NCBI GenBank assembly: GCA_017442365.1
Contig: JAFRZW010000016.1
Coordinates: forward strand, 248,001 to 312,000
Direction of reading: 5' to 3'
Length of the DNA stretch: 64,000 nucleotides
DNA from: Rikenellaceae bacterium
GTDB lineage: Bacteria; Bacteroidota; Bacteroidia; Bacteroidales; Rikenellaceae
Part shown: in pieces, positions 1-8,538 of the stretch
How positions within the stretch are numbered: the stretch's first letter is position 1
How the letters are laid out: the number at the start of each line of letters is the position of its first letter
The notes under the pieces: generated by a model
The model's input: only the letters and a program-made list of their open reading frames with translations
Databases searched by the model: none
Told to the model about the DNA's origin: nothing
Position numbers and translations under genes: made by a program

Positions 1-1273
1 GAAGAACGCCACGGGCAACCATAAACAGCAGAAATGCCAACCACAGAGCGTCGTTGCCCCACACGCCTCGCAGTGAAAAGAAGATCGCAAAGTAGAGAGC
101 TAAGGCGCAGACCATCGAGTTGCGAAGTATGCGTGTCATCGTTGCGCCGATCATAATGCCGTCCATCAGGAATGGTGCAAAGCCGACTAACGGCGAGAGA
201 ATAACCCACACTCGATAGCGTGCTGCCGTAGCCATAATTGCAGCAGTTTCGTTCGGGTCGCCATCGACGAACAGCCCCAACAGCCACTCCCAGCCGACCG
301 TATAAACCGCAACGTAGGCGAGTGCAATCACCAAGCTGATACGGAACATTCGACCCGCAGCGTCGCTCAGCGAATCGGCGTCGCGTGCTCCGACAAAGCG
401 TCCCGTCAGTGCCTCGGCAGCGTAAGCCACACCGTCGCTCATATACGAGAACAACGAGAAGAGCTGCATCATTAACGAATTGACAGCCAGAATAGTCGGG
501 TCGCCCATACGTGCTCCCGCAGCCGTAAAGAACGAGTAGGCCACGCACAAGCAAAACGAGCGAATAAAGATATCGCGATTGACCGTAAAGAAACGCCCCA
601 TAGCTTGCAGTCGGAGCGCACTGCGCCAGCACGCCAAGCGCACCACATCGCGGTAGCGTCGCACGATAGCCACCACAGCCAGCACCACACCGCTATATTG
701 TGCCACGACCGTACCCCACGCAACGCCCTCCAAACCCATATCCAACCCGAAGGCAAACCAAATGCTGAACGCGATATTAATTACATTTTGCGCCAACGCA
801 ATCAACATCGGGGTCGAGGAGTTCTGCATACCGATAAACCACCCATTGAGCGCAAAGAGCGAGATCGCCGCAGGCACCGCCCAGATACGAGCAAAGAAGT
901 AGCGACGCACCAGATCGTTGCCATTCATCAACCAAATAGCGAACTCGCCTACGGGGCGTTGCAACGCAATGAGCACAACGGCCAAAGCCACCGCCACAAC
1001 CATACCGCGTACCAGCAGATTGGCGCACTCCTCCTTGCGTCCCGCACCGAAGGCCTGTGCCGTCAGTCCGCTTGTGCCCATACGCAGAAACGAGCAGTTC
1101 CAATAGATAAAGTTGAAGATTGTTGTTCCGATCGCCAGCGCTCCGATCGTGGCGGTCGAGTCGCCCAAACGTCCCGCAATAGCCATATCGGCCATACCTA
1201 AAAGCGGTACGGTTACGTTCGACACGATGTTGGGAATCGTCAGTCGCCATATTTCGCGGGTCATTGGTTTCAT
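1..1273 (-). CDS. MATE family multidrug/Na+ antiporter, 3' part cut by window edge
   Basis: This is the first 424 residues of an inner-membrane exporter that swaps cations for drugs or metabolites. I read it directly on the minus strand from the ATG at 1271-1273. It begins MKPMTREIWRLTIPNIVSNV, then has hydrophobic helices with GMADMAIAGRLGD and GLTAQAFGAG, both characteristic of the DinF-like MATE branch. The frame stays open to base 2, where it reads FMVARGVL. Full MATE proteins have about 440-460 residues, so only the last few tens of residues are missing. A matching promoter lies just upstream at 1303-1334. The family is secure. The substrate cannot be inferred. Confidence 0.9.
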   Translation of the reverse strand, partial: MKPMTREIWRLTIPNIVSNVTVPLLGMADMAIAGRLGDSTATIGALAIGTTIFNFIYWNCSFLRMGTSGLTAQAFGAGRKEECANLLVRGMVVAVALAVVLIALQRPVGEFAIWLMNGNDLVRRYFFARIWAVPAAISLFALNGWFIGMQNSSTPMLIALAQNVINIAFSIWFAFGLDMGLEGVAWGTVVAQYSGVVLAVVAIVRRYRDVVRLACWRSALRLQAMGRFFTVNRDIFIRSFCLCVAYSFFTAAGARMGDPTILAVNSLMMQLFSLFSYMSDGVAYAAEALTGRFVGARDADSLSDAAGRMFRISLVIALAYVAVYTVGWEWLLGLFVDGDPNETAAIMATAARYRVWVILSPLVGFAPFLMDGIMIGATMTRILRNSMVCALALYFAIFFSLRGVWGNDALWLAFLLFMVARGVL

Positions 1274-1302
1274 TGCGTGAAAAATGATAATTTTTCGGAC
1301 TA

Positions 1303-1334
1303 CAAAAGTAACATTTTGCGACGTGAAAAGCAAA
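1303..1334 (-). promoter_or_regulatory. Bacteroidota-type promoter of the MATE gene
   Basis: On the minus strand a TTTG (1331-1334) is followed 20 bases later by TACTTTTG (1303-1310). This fits the TTTG/TAnnTTTG sigma-ABfr pattern and sits about 30 bases before the ATG. Confidence 0.6.
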
Positions 1335-1410
1335 CCAATTTGTAACCTCTGTAATGTATTGATTTTCAGCGATTGATATATTTTTGTGTAAAAAATAGTC
1401 GGGTGAGATG

Positions 1411-1440
1411 TTGCAAACTAAAACTTTTTTACTATTTTTG
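1411..1440 (+). promoter_or_regulatory. Promoter of the FN3/FISUMP lipoprotein gene
   Basis: TTG at 1411-1413 and TATTTTTG at 1433-1440 are 19 bases apart, matching the Bacteroidota promoter form. It predicts a leader of about 75 bases before the ATG at 1523. Confidence 0.6.
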
Positions 1441-1522
1441 CGTATTGTCCGTGTTAGTTATGCGACAATTTAGGACAGGAAAATAACAAATAATCTTAAT
1501 ATTAACTTAAAAATTGTAACTT

Positions 1523-3256
1523 ATGAAGAACATTTTTCGCAGAGTCGCAAGTATGCTCGCAGTAGCATTTGTTGCGGCAATGTCGTTGGTTGCTTGCTCG
1601 GAGGAGGAGGTCGCAGAGCCGAATCGTCTGGCAACTCCTGAGGTCGATGTAGTCTTCCGTTCGGAGTCGTTCGATGTAACCTGGAAGGCAGTTGATGGTG
1701 CCGATGGTTACGTCTATTCGCTCAATGGCGCTGAGGAGCAGACCACTACCGCTACCTCGTTGAAGTTCGAGGGCTTGAAGTACGGTTCGAACAACACTTT
1801 GAAGATCAAGGCTGTCGATTCGTCGAAGGCATTCGCTGATTCGGAGTGGAAGGACGTGAGCCTGACGCTTAATACCGCATTTAAGCTGGGTGAGATCGAG
1901 TTGGCTGTATCGGGTCAGACCGAGTCGTCGTTCGTTGTTTCGTGGAACGCAGCTGAGGGTGCTGAGTACTATGAGGTTGCTCTGGCTACTTCGTCGACAA
2001 TCGAGGTGGTTAATGGCTTGCAGAAGGAGTTTACCGGCCTGGCTGAGGGTGTTTACCACGTTATGGTTCGCCCCGCAACTTCGGACGCTGATTACGCTCC
2101 CGCAGCTTGGGTAAGAATCAATGCTAAGACTCAGGAGTCGATTGCTGACGAGTTGGCAGCAAACAGCTACCTCATCGAGGAGGCTGGTGCTTACGTCTTC
2201 GCTCCCTTCAAGGGTAACTCGGGCGAGGCTGTTGAGGGTGTTGCTGGCGCAGGTCTGCTGTGGCAGGATACTCCGGGCCTGATCACCGAGGCAGGTTTGG
2301 TTGATGGCAAGGTTCGCTTTGTAGTAGCTGAGGGCGTTTATGGTAACGCTGTTGTTTACGCTTACGGCGAGGGTGGCAACGAGCAGGCTTTGTGGAGCTG
2401 GCACATTTGGGTTCCTGAGCAGAAGGTTGAGTCGCTGCCTATGATCACCGGTTTCAATGTTATGAATATGAACTTGGGTGCAACCACCGCAGCAGCGGCT
2501 GATGTTAACGCATTCGGCCTGTGCTACCAGTGGGGCCGTAAGGATCCTTTCACCGGTTCGCCTACGCTGACCGGTAATACCGAGACTATCTATGCACCTA
2601 TCTACGATATCAATAACGAGCAGATCGCTTATGGTAAGTCAATGGATAAGCAGTCGGTAGAGTATTCGATTGCTAATCCTGCAACTTTCATCTCGTCAGG
2701 TGCTATGTATTCGGATTGGTGCTCGACTTCGGACGATAGCCTGTGGGGTAACCCCGAGGGTAACGTTCGCGAGGAGGGTTCGTTGAAGTATACAAACTAT
2801 GGCGTTAAGTCGATGTATGACCCCTGTCCCGCAGGTTGGCGTGTACCTCCCATCCACGCAACTTCACACTTTACATCGAGCGGTTTCCTCGTATTTAGCT
2901 TTGCCCAGACTACTATCGCAGATCGTAACGATGACGGTGTAGTTGATCAGAACGATTACAATTATGGTTATTATTTCACTTTGTCGGGTAATACTAAGTC
3001 GTTCTTTCCTGCTGCTGCAAGCTGGGACGGCTGGTACGCTGCTCTCTATGGCTCGAAGGCAGGAATCGCAAGTGGCTATTGGACCAACTCGATCTATGTA
3101 AGCACACTTGAAGCTCAGAAGGATAGCAAGATGGCAGCCACTGGCTTGTCGTTCTTCACTCCTGCAATGGTAGGAGGTGGCTGCTACGTTTCAGCAAATG
3201 GAGGTATGGCACGTGGTGATGCTAACTCGGTACGTTGCGTTGCTGACAAGGAGTAA
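1523..3256 (+). CDS. Surface lipoprotein with fibronectin type III-like repeats and a FISUMP-type C-terminal domain
   Basis: This 577-residue protein starts with a lipoprotein signal (MSLVAC, lipidated Cys about residue 25) followed by acidic residues, so it is probably tethered to the outer membrane and may be surface exposed. Two beta-sandwich repeats of fibronectin III character follow at about 33-125 and 128-210 (FDVTWKAVDGADGY, FVVSWNAAEGAEYYEV). From about residue 310 there is a FISUMP-like domain with NMNLGA, CYQWGRKDPF, YDPCPAGWRVP and a final VRCVADKE. It is monocistronic, with its own promoter and terminator. Its codon use (GAG, AAG, GGT, GCT) resembles the adjacent ribosomal genes, which suggests high expression. 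The ligand is unknown; an adhesin or fimbria-related role is only a guess. Confidence 0.8.
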   Translation: MKNIFRRVASMLAVAFVAAMSLVACSEEEVAEPNRLATPEVDVVFRSESFDVTWKAVDGADGYVYSLNGAEEQTTTATSLKFEGLKYGSNNTLKIKAVDSSKAFADSEWKDVSLTLNTAFKLGEIELAVSGQTESSFVVSWNAAEGAEYYEVALATSSTIEVVNGLQKEFTGLAEGVYHVMVRPATSDADYAPAAWVRINAKTQESIADELAANSYLIEEAGAYVFAPFKGNSGEAVEGVAGAGLLWQDTPGLITEAGLVDGKVRFVVAEGVYGNAVVYAYGEGGNEQALWSWHIWVPEQKVESLPMITGFNVMNMNLGATTAAAADVNAFGLCYQWGRKDPFTGSPTLTGNTETIYAPIYDINNEQIAYGKSMDKQSVEYSIANPATFISSGAMYSDWCSTSDDSLWGNPEGNVREEGSLKYTNYGVKSMYDPCPAGWRVPPIHATSHFTSSGFLVFSFAQTTIADRNDDGVVDQNDYNYGYYFTLSGNTKSFFPAAASWDGWYAALYGSKAGIASGYWTNSIYVSTLEAQKDSKMAATGLSFFTPAMVGGGCYVSANGGMARGDANSVRCVADKE

Positions 3257-3301
3257 CTTGATGACGAAATAGGGTAGCGATACCTTATAATTAATAGTAA
3301 G

Positions 3302-3338
3302 AATCGGTCGATACCGTTGGGTGTCGGCCGATTTTTTT
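3302..3338 (+). terminator. Rho-independent terminator after the FISUMP lipoprotein
   Basis: AATCGGTCGA (3302-3311) pairs with TCGGCCGATT (with one G-U pair) and is followed by a T run. Confidence 0.85.
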
Positions 3339-3400
3339 GTGTCAAAAGTGGAGTAAAAACGTACATAAAACGGTGAAAATGTGAAAAAAATAGCGCGCAT

Positions 3401-3431
3401 TTTTTTTATTAAAAAATAATCACTACCTTTG
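3401..3431 (+). promoter_or_regulatory. Promoter of the rplM-rpsI operon
   Basis: TACCTTTG at 3424-3431 has a T-rich -33 region 19 bases upstream (3401-3404). The start site is predicted near 3437. Confidence 0.6.
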
Positions 3432-3435
3432 CACG

Positions 3436-3449
3436 CCCATAATAATGGG
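3436..3449 (+). promoter_or_regulatory. Compact hairpin at the predicted 5' end of the rplM transcript
   Basis: CCCAT (3436-3440) and ATGGG (3445-3449) enclose an AATA loop right at the predicted transcription start. It could protect the 5' end or take part in autoregulation by L13. No function is shown. Confidence 0.35.
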
Positions 3450-3490
3450 TTTGGATCAATTAAACAAGTATTAATTTAAACGTAAAACAA

Positions 3491-3946
3491 GTGGATTCAT
3501 TAAGCTACAAGACTATCTCGGTGAATGCAGCGACAGCACAGAAGGAGTGGGTGCTGATCGACGCTAATGGCGAGGTATTGGGACGTCTTGCATCGCAGGT
3601 TGCAAAGATTCTGCGCGGCAAGAACAAGCCCAGCTTTACTCCCCACGTTGATTGCGGCGACAACGTCATCGTTATCAATGCTGACAAGGTGAAGCTCACG
3701 GGCAAGAAGATGACCGACAAGGTCTATGTGCGTCATACGGGTTACCCCGGTGGCCAGCGTTTCGCCACTCCGGCAGATTATCTGAAAAGAAAGCCTACCT
3801 TCGTAGTAGAGAAGGCAGTTAAGGGTATGTTGCCCAAGAACCGTCTGGGTGAGGCTCTCTTGAAGAACTTGAAGGTTTATGCAGGTGCTGAGCATCCTCA
3901 CGCTGCACAGAACCCCAAAACAATCAAATTAAACGAGATTAAGTAA
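3491..3946 (+). CDS. rplM: 50S ribosomal protein L13, GTG start
   Basis: L13 binds 23S rRNA early in large-subunit assembly. The 151 residues contain the family hallmarks: KEWVLIDANGEVLGRLAS near the N-terminus, KPSFTPHVDCGDNVIVINA, and VRHTGYPGG, and they end with NPKTIKLNEIK. The start is GTG at 3491. It is chosen because the resulting MDSLSYKTIS matches the usual N-terminus in this phylum and no upstream ATG is in frame. The gene is followed after five bases by rpsI, the usual L13-S9 pair, so they are almost certainly cotranscribed. Confidence 0.97.
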   Translation: MDSLSYKTISVNAATAQKEWVLIDANGEVLGRLASQVAKILRGKNKPSFTPHVDCGDNVIVINADKVKLTGKKMTDKVYVRHTGYPGGQRFATPADYLKRKPTFVVEKAVKGMLPKNRLGEALLKNLKVYAGAEHPHAAQNPKTIKLNEIK

Positions 3947-3951
3947 AGATT

Positions 3952-4338
3952 ATGGAAGTTGTAAACACCGTAGGACGCCGTAAGGCCGCTGTGGCTCGCG
4001 TTTACGTAAAACCCGGTCAGGGCAACATCACGATCAACAAGAAGTCGCTTGAAACTTATTTCCCGTTGGAGATTCTTCGTTTCGTAGTAAAGCAGCCGCT
4101 GTTGGTAACCAACACCGCTGAGAGCTACGATATCACGATCAACCTCGACGGTGGTGGTATCAAGGGTCAGGCTGAGGCAGCTCGTTTGGGCATTGCACGC
4201 GCATTGTGCCAGATCGACGCTGAGATGCGTCCCGTTTTGAAGAAGAACGGCTTTATGACGCGTGATCCTCGCGAAGTTGAGCGTAAGAAGCCCGGTCAGC
4301 CGAGCGCACGCGCGAAGTTCCAGTTCAGCAAGCGTTAA
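3952..4338 (+). CDS. rpsI: 30S ribosomal protein S9
   Basis: S9 sits in the head of the small subunit, with its basic tail reaching the P-site tRNA. The 128-residue product starts MEVVNTVGRRKAAVARVYV. It has the GQGNITINKK and GGGIKGQAEAARLGIARAL segments and ends KFQFSKR, the typical SKR terminus. It begins five bases after rplM stops and shares its promoter. No terminator is visible after it. The following 170 bases contain a folded leader before rpsB, so readthrough into rpsB-tsf is possible. Confidence 0.97.
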   Translation: MEVVNTVGRRKAAVARVYVKPGQGNITINKKSLETYFPLEILRFVVKQPLLVTNTAESYDITINLDGGGIKGQAEAARLGIARALCQIDAEMRPVLKKNGFMTRDPREVERKKPGQPSARAKFQFSKR

Positions 4339-4361
4339 TATTCGCGTCCGAATTGGCAGCA

Positions 4362-4424
4362 CGATCGAGGTTCAAATTTTGCAGACTGCCGCATAGCGCG
4401 CATTACCGCAGAATTGCCTGATCG
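4362..4424 (+). promoter_or_regulatory. Long imperfect hairpin in the rpsB leader
   Basis: CGATC plus AGG (4362-4370) pairs with CCTGATCG (4417-4424). The helix continues with CAA and TTTTGC (4373-4382) against GCAGAATTG (4408-4416), broken only by small bulges. It lies between rpsI and rpsB with no obvious promoter, so it may be a ribosomal-protein-sensing leader or an RNA processing site. Confidence 0.45.
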
Positions 4425-4508
4425 CGGAAAACCGAAGAGATTGTTCAAGGAACACTACTCGTCGGTTGAAGAACAGAGAACAAAAACAAAAAACAAACAT
4501 TTGAAACA

Positions 4509-5342
4509 ATGTCAAGAACAGATTTCAATACTTTATTGGATGCCGGAGTGCACTTTGGCCACCTGAAAAGAAAGTGGAACCCCAAAATGGCTCCCTACAT
4601 CTTTATGGAGAAGAACGGTATCCACATCATCGACCTGCACAAGACTGTGATCAAGATCGATGAGGCTGCAGCAGCGTTGAAGCAGATCGCAAAGAGCGGT
4701 CGCCGCGTATTGTTCGTAGCCACCAAAAAACAAGCAAAAGAAGTTGTTGCCGAGAAGGTACAGGCAATCGGTATGCCCTATGTTACCGAGCGCTGGCCGG
4801 GCGGTATGCTTACAAACTTCCCCACTATACGTAAGGCCGTTAAGAAGATGTCGACGATCGATCGTATGACTAACGACGGCACTTATGATAACTTCTCGAA
4901 GCGCGAGAAGCTCCAGATTTCGCGTCAGCGTGCTAAGTTGGAGAAGAACCTCGGTTCGATCGCTGACTTGACCCGTCTGCCCGCAGCACTGTTCGTAGTT
5001 GACGTACAGAAGGAGGCAAACGCAGTTAAGGAGGCAAAGCGTCTGAACATTCCCGTATTTGCAATGGTTGATACTTGTTGTGATCCAACCGACATCGATT
5101 ACGTTATCCCTGCAAATGACGACGCAATGAAGTCGATCGCCGTAGTTCTCGATGCAATGTGTGCAGCAATCGCTGAGGGTGCTGAGGAGCGCAAGCTCGA
5201 AAAAGAGAAGGAGGCTGCTGAGGCCGAGGCTAAGAACGAAGGCAAGAAAGAGGCTAAGCCCCGCGTAAAGAAGGCCGTTAAGGAGAACGTGGAGGCAGAG
5301 GTTGCCGAGGTAGTAGCTGCAACTGAGCAGGCTGCTGAGTAA
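4509..5342 (+). CDS. rpsB: 30S ribosomal protein S2 with a charged C-terminal tail
   Basis: S2 joins late to the small subunit and is needed for S1 binding. The 277 residues contain LLDAGVHFGHLKRKWNPKM at the N-terminus, FVATKKQAKEVV, ERWPGGMLTNF and ALFVVDVQKEANAVKEA, all classical S2 segments. The core ends near residue 225. It is followed by about 50 residues of Glu/Ala/Lys-rich, probably disordered tail, a common extension in Bacteroidota. The gene is followed by tsf after 37 bases, the near-universal rpsB-tsf order. The folded leader upstream suggests feedback control. Confidence 0.97.
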   Translation: MSRTDFNTLLDAGVHFGHLKRKWNPKMAPYIFMEKNGIHIIDLHKTVIKIDEAAAALKQIAKSGRRVLFVATKKQAKEVVAEKVQAIGMPYVTERWPGGMLTNFPTIRKAVKKMSTIDRMTNDGTYDNFSKREKLQISRQRAKLEKNLGSIADLTRLPAALFVVDVQKEANAVKEAKRLNIPVFAMVDTCCDPTDIDYVIPANDDAMKSIAVVLDAMCAAIAEGAEERKLEKEKEAAEAEAKNEGKKEAKPRVKKAVKENVEAEVAEVVAATEQAAE

Positions 5343-5379
5343 TTTTAACAGTTTTTAACCGCAAAAAGATTTTACCACT

Positions 5380-6210
5380 ATGGAAATCAAAGCAGCAGAT
5401 GTAATGAAGCTCCGTAAAATGACCGGTGCCGGTATGATGGACTGCAAGAAGGCTCTCATCGAGGCAGAGGGTGATTACGAGCGTGCAAAGGATATTATCC
5501 GCGAGAAGGGTAAGCTGGTTGTTAGCAAGCGTGCTGACCGTACCGCTACCGAGGGCGTTGTTGTATCGAAGATCGTAGGCGAGAAGGCATATCTTCTGTG
5601 CTTGGCTTGCGAGACCGACTTCGTTGCAGCTAACAGCGAGTTCAGTGCGTCGGCAGAGGCTATTTTGGCGTTGGCAGTAGCTAACGACGTAGCTGATCAG
5701 GAGGCTCTGATGGCTGTTAAGAACGATGAGGGTCGCACCGTTGAGGAGATCGTAACCGAGAAGTCGGGTCAGACCGGCGAGAAGGTTGAGTTGGCTTACT
5801 ACGGCCGCATCGAGGCTCCCTACTGCAACGCTTACGTTCACTTCAACAAGAAGCTTGGTACGATCCTTGGTTTCAACAAGGAGGTTCCCGCTGAGGTTGC
5901 TCACACCGTAGCAATGCAGGCAACTGCAATGGCTCCCATCTCGATCGACGAGAACGACTGCCCCGCAGAGGTTGTTGAGAAGGAGAAGGCTATCGCTTTG
6001 GAGCAGATGAAGCAGGATCCCAAGAATGCTAACAAGCCTGAGGCAATCTTGGAGAAGATCGCTGAGGGTAAGATGCGTAAGTTCTTCGAGGAGAACACTC
6101 TTCTGAACCAGCTGCTCGTTGGTGAGAAGAAGACCATCGCTGACTACATCAAGGAGGCTGATAAGGAGGCTACCGTAGTCGCTTACAAGCGTTTCGCACT
6201 GGGTAACTAA
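5380..6210 (+). CDS. tsf: Elongation factor Ts
   Basis: EF-Ts recycles EF-Tu by ejecting GDP. The 276-residue protein opens with the UBA-like domain: IKAADVMKLRKMTGAGMMDC, then KKALIEAEGDYERAKDIIRE. It has the TDFVAANSEF segment and the dimerisation/core domain beyond residue 60, and ends FALGN. The length is normal. It lies 37 bases downstream of rpsB, and a strong terminator follows, closing the translation block that began at rplM. Confidence 0.97.
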   Translation: MEIKAADVMKLRKMTGAGMMDCKKALIEAEGDYERAKDIIREKGKLVVSKRADRTATEGVVVSKIVGEKAYLLCLACETDFVAANSEFSASAEAILALAVANDVADQEALMAVKNDEGRTVEEIVTEKSGQTGEKVELAYYGRIEAPYCNAYVHFNKKLGTILGFNKEVPAEVAHTVAMQATAMAPISIDENDCPAEVVEKEKAIALEQMKQDPKNANKPEAILEKIAEGKMRKFFEENTLLNQLLVGEKKTIADYIKEADKEATVVAYKRFALGN

Positions 6211-6235
6211 TCGGTTGCTCGACGAAATATGAATG

Positions 6236-6269
6236 CGACCGTCGCCCGAAAGGGTGGCGGTCGTTTTTT
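6236..6269 (+). terminator. Terminator of the rpsB-tsf unit
   Basis: CGACCGTCGCCC pairs with GGGTGGCGGTCG across a GAAA loop and is followed by six Ts. Confidence 0.92.
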
Positions 6270-6321
6270 GTGCGGTGTGCGAATTGAGGGTGATTGTTTT
6301 GAATGGCGACGAACGAAGATA

Positions 6322-6351
6322 TTGTTTGTGCAGGAAAAATTTGTAACTTTG
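6322..6351 (+). promoter_or_regulatory. Promoter of the clostripain-like gene
   Basis: TTG (6322-6324) and TAACTTTG (6344-6351) are 19 bases apart. The predicted start lies downstream of other in-frame starts, which supports the ATG at 6396. Confidence 0.6.
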
Positions 6352-6395
6352 TGCAGTTGGTGCGCGATGTTGCGCACGACGTAAAAGGCGAAACG

Positions 6396-7667
6396 ATGAA
6401 ACTTTTACAATATGTAGCGATAGTCGCGGCGGGTCTTATGGCGATGGCGTGTGAGCCGAAACCATATATCCCGCAGCCTCCTCAGGGTACGGCCGAGCAT
6501 ACGGTCATTATGTATCTGGCTGGAAATAACAATCTTGAATCCTATTTGGAGGATAATATACGCGATGTGATTTCGTCGGTTGATGTTTCGACGCCGAGCG
6601 ATAATGGACGTATTGTGATCTATTTCCGTCCGCGTCCTGCGTCGGGCGATCCGATGTTGTTGCAGGTCTATTATGACAAGAAATTGGCAGCGGTGCAGTG
6701 CGATACCATTCGAACCTATCCTGCCGAGATGTCGTCGAGTGATCCCGAAACATTGCGCAAGGTGGTAGCCGATGCTAAGGTTGTGGCTCCCGCAAAGGAG
6801 TATTCGATGATCTTCGGTTCACACGCAACGGGTTGGTTTACAGAGGAGTGTATGTCGCGCGGCTCGCTAACGCGCCCTATGTCGATAGGTTTCAAGTCGC
6901 CTAACGATGGTAGTTTCTGGCGTCAATATGGCGACGAGATTACCCGAACGTTCGGTATGGACGGCAAGATGATCTACGAGGGTGCGACCATCGATGACGC
7001 GGGAATGAATATTACGGAGATGGCTTCGGCTTTGTCGGGGACGAAATTCCGTTCGCTGATCTTTGATGCCTGCTTTATGGCGTCGGTCGAGGCGGTCTAT
7101 GACCTGCGCAATACGGCTAAGTATGTGATTGCGTCGTCGGCCGAGATTATGGGGCGCGGTATGCCTTATGACCTTGTACTGAAATACCTTTTTGCAACGG
7201 GCAATGTCCGAGATAATTTGATGAAATATTGCAGCGAGTATATTCGTTACTATAATGAGCTTACTCCGGGTACGAAGTCGGGTACAATCTCGCTGATCGA
7301 CTGTTCGAAGGTTGAGCCTTTGGCTACGGCTGTGGCAAAGGTCGAGCAGGGTGGTCTGAATGAGGTCGATCAGTATGATGTTCAGTCGTTTGAGTTGCTT
7401 CCGGAGCACCAATTCTTCGATCTCGATCACTTCTACGATGTTGCGGCTAAGGATCGTTCGGCATACGCAGATATGCAAAATGTATTGGCAAATTGTGTGC
7501 TCTATACGGGTCATACGCCGACGGTTTTTTCGGCTTTCGGGTATGGAGTTTTCGAGGTCGAGCGCAGTTGTGGTTTGACGACGAATATTCCGAGTACGAG
7601 CTATGCGTTGTTCCGCTCGGAGTGGTTCAAAACCTCGTGGGCGCGCCGCATTGGGCGTATTGAATAA
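6396..7667 (+). CDS. Clostripain-family (C11) cysteine peptidase-like lipoprotein
   Basis: This 423-residue protein starts with MKLLQYVAIVAAGLMAMACE, a lipobox with Cys at residue 19, so it should be an envelope lipoprotein. The C11 fold is recognisable from HTVIMYLAGNNNLE and YSMIFGSHATGW (catalytic His about 143), then SLIFDACFMASVE (catalytic Cys about 226). Such proteins cleave after basic residues and often activate themselves by cleavage. The frame is open from 6303, but the promoter at 6322-6351 and the clean signal peptide decide for the ATG at 6396. It is alone in its transcript. The substrate is unknown. Confidence 0.88.
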   Translation: MKLLQYVAIVAAGLMAMACEPKPYIPQPPQGTAEHTVIMYLAGNNNLESYLEDNIRDVISSVDVSTPSDNGRIVIYFRPRPASGDPMLLQVYYDKKLAAVQCDTIRTYPAEMSSSDPETLRKVVADAKVVAPAKEYSMIFGSHATGWFTEECMSRGSLTRPMSIGFKSPNDGSFWRQYGDEITRTFGMDGKMIYEGATIDDAGMNITEMASALSGTKFRSLIFDACFMASVEAVYDLRNTAKYVIASSAEIMGRGMPYDLVLKYLFATGNVRDNLMKYCSEYIRYYNELTPGTKSGTISLIDCSKVEPLATAVAKVEQGGLNEVDQYDVQSFELLPEHQFFDLDHFYDVAAKDRSAYADMQNVLANCVLYTGHTPTVFSAFGYGVFEVERSCGLTTNIPSTSYALFRSEWFKTSWARRIGRIE

Positions 7668-7688
7668 GAGTGCAGTTCCCCCAAAATA

Positions 7689-7722
7689 CAACACCCTCGA
7701 CCGTAAGATCGAGGGTGTTTTG
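7689..7722. terminator. Bidirectional terminator between the clostripain-like gene and ispE
   Basis: AACACCCTCGA and TCGAGGGTGTT form a perfect stem, with a T run on the plus side and A-rich bases on the other. It serves the two converging genes. Confidence 0.85.
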
Positions 7723-7727
7723 GTCTG

Positions 7728-8534
7728 TTAAAGTTGTTGTATATGCACAAAAATATCTTCGGCAAACTCGACCGACGGCTTGCGCTCATATAGACCAAAA
7801 AGTGCCGATCCCGAGCCCGACATTGCCGCATATAGAGCCCCCGAATCGAGTAGGGTTTGCTTTAATTCGGCCAAACGCGGGTGAGCCGTAAAGATGTGAG
7901 GCTCAAAGCCATTGACGATCTGCTCTTGCCAAGTCGAACGATCATCGGCCAGTCGCTCCACCAGCGAACGTGTGGGTACTGCGGGACGCACTCCCGAATA
8001 TGCCTCGGCAGTCGAAACGCCAAAAGGAGGCTTAATCACAACCAACCACAGCCCACTCAGATCGAGGTCAATGGGTTGCATAATCTCGCCACGCCCCGTG
8101 CAAAGTTGCACTCGGTTTTCGATAAAGAAGGCGGTGTCGCTACCCAACGCGGCAGCCATTTCGACCATCTCGCGCACGCTCATTTCTAACTTAAACTCCT
8201 CATTCAGAGCGCGAATCACCATCGAAGCGTCTGACGATCCGCCTCCCAAACCCGCACCAAAAGGCACTCGTTTGTCGAGCGTAATACGCACAGGCGGCAG
8301 GTCATAGCGCGAACGCACAAGGTTGTAGGCGCGCAAGCAGAGATTCTTTTCGGGTGGGCAATCGACCACAATTCCCGTTTGAACGAACTCGACCTCGTCG
8401 GCACGCTCAACGGTGATCACATCGTAGAGTTCGGTTACGGGAATCATAACCGTTTCGAGGTCGTGAAAACCGTCCTCGCGACGACGCAGAATGTCGAGGC
8501 CGAGGTTTATTTTGCAGTTGGCATTGAGTTTCAT
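7728..8534 (-). CDS. ispE: 4-diphosphocytidyl-2-C-methyl-D-erythritol kinase
   Basis: IspE phosphorylates CDP-ME in the non-mevalonate isoprenoid pathway. The 268-residue GHMP kinase has the N-terminal NANCKINLGLDI with substrate-binding Lys, the ATP-binding loop PFGAGLGGGSSDA, and the C-terminal MSGSGSALFGL. The length is usual. It stands alone on the minus strand, divergent from the GSCFA gene. A possible promoter element (TATATTTG, 8539-8546) sits so close to the ATG that the mRNA would have almost no leader. Confidence 0.95.
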   Translation of the reverse strand: MKLNANCKINLGLDILRRREDGFHDLETVMIPVTELYDVITVERADEVEFVQTGIVVDCPPEKNLCLRAYNLVRSRYDLPPVRITLDKRVPFGAGLGGGSSDASMVIRALNEEFKLEMSVREMVEMAAALGSDTAFFIENRVQLCTGRGEIMQPIDLDLSGLWLVVIKPPFGVSTAEAYSGVRPAVPTRSLVERLADDRSTWQEQIVNGFEPHIFTAHPRLAELKQTLLDSGALYAAMSGSGSALFGLYERKPSVEFAEDIFVHIQQL

Positions 8535-8538
8535 ATCG

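Noticed and set aside
777..1250. Open frames inside the first 1.3 kb in several directions
   Set aside because: They are shadows of the MATE exporter, which is the only frame giving a recognisable protein.
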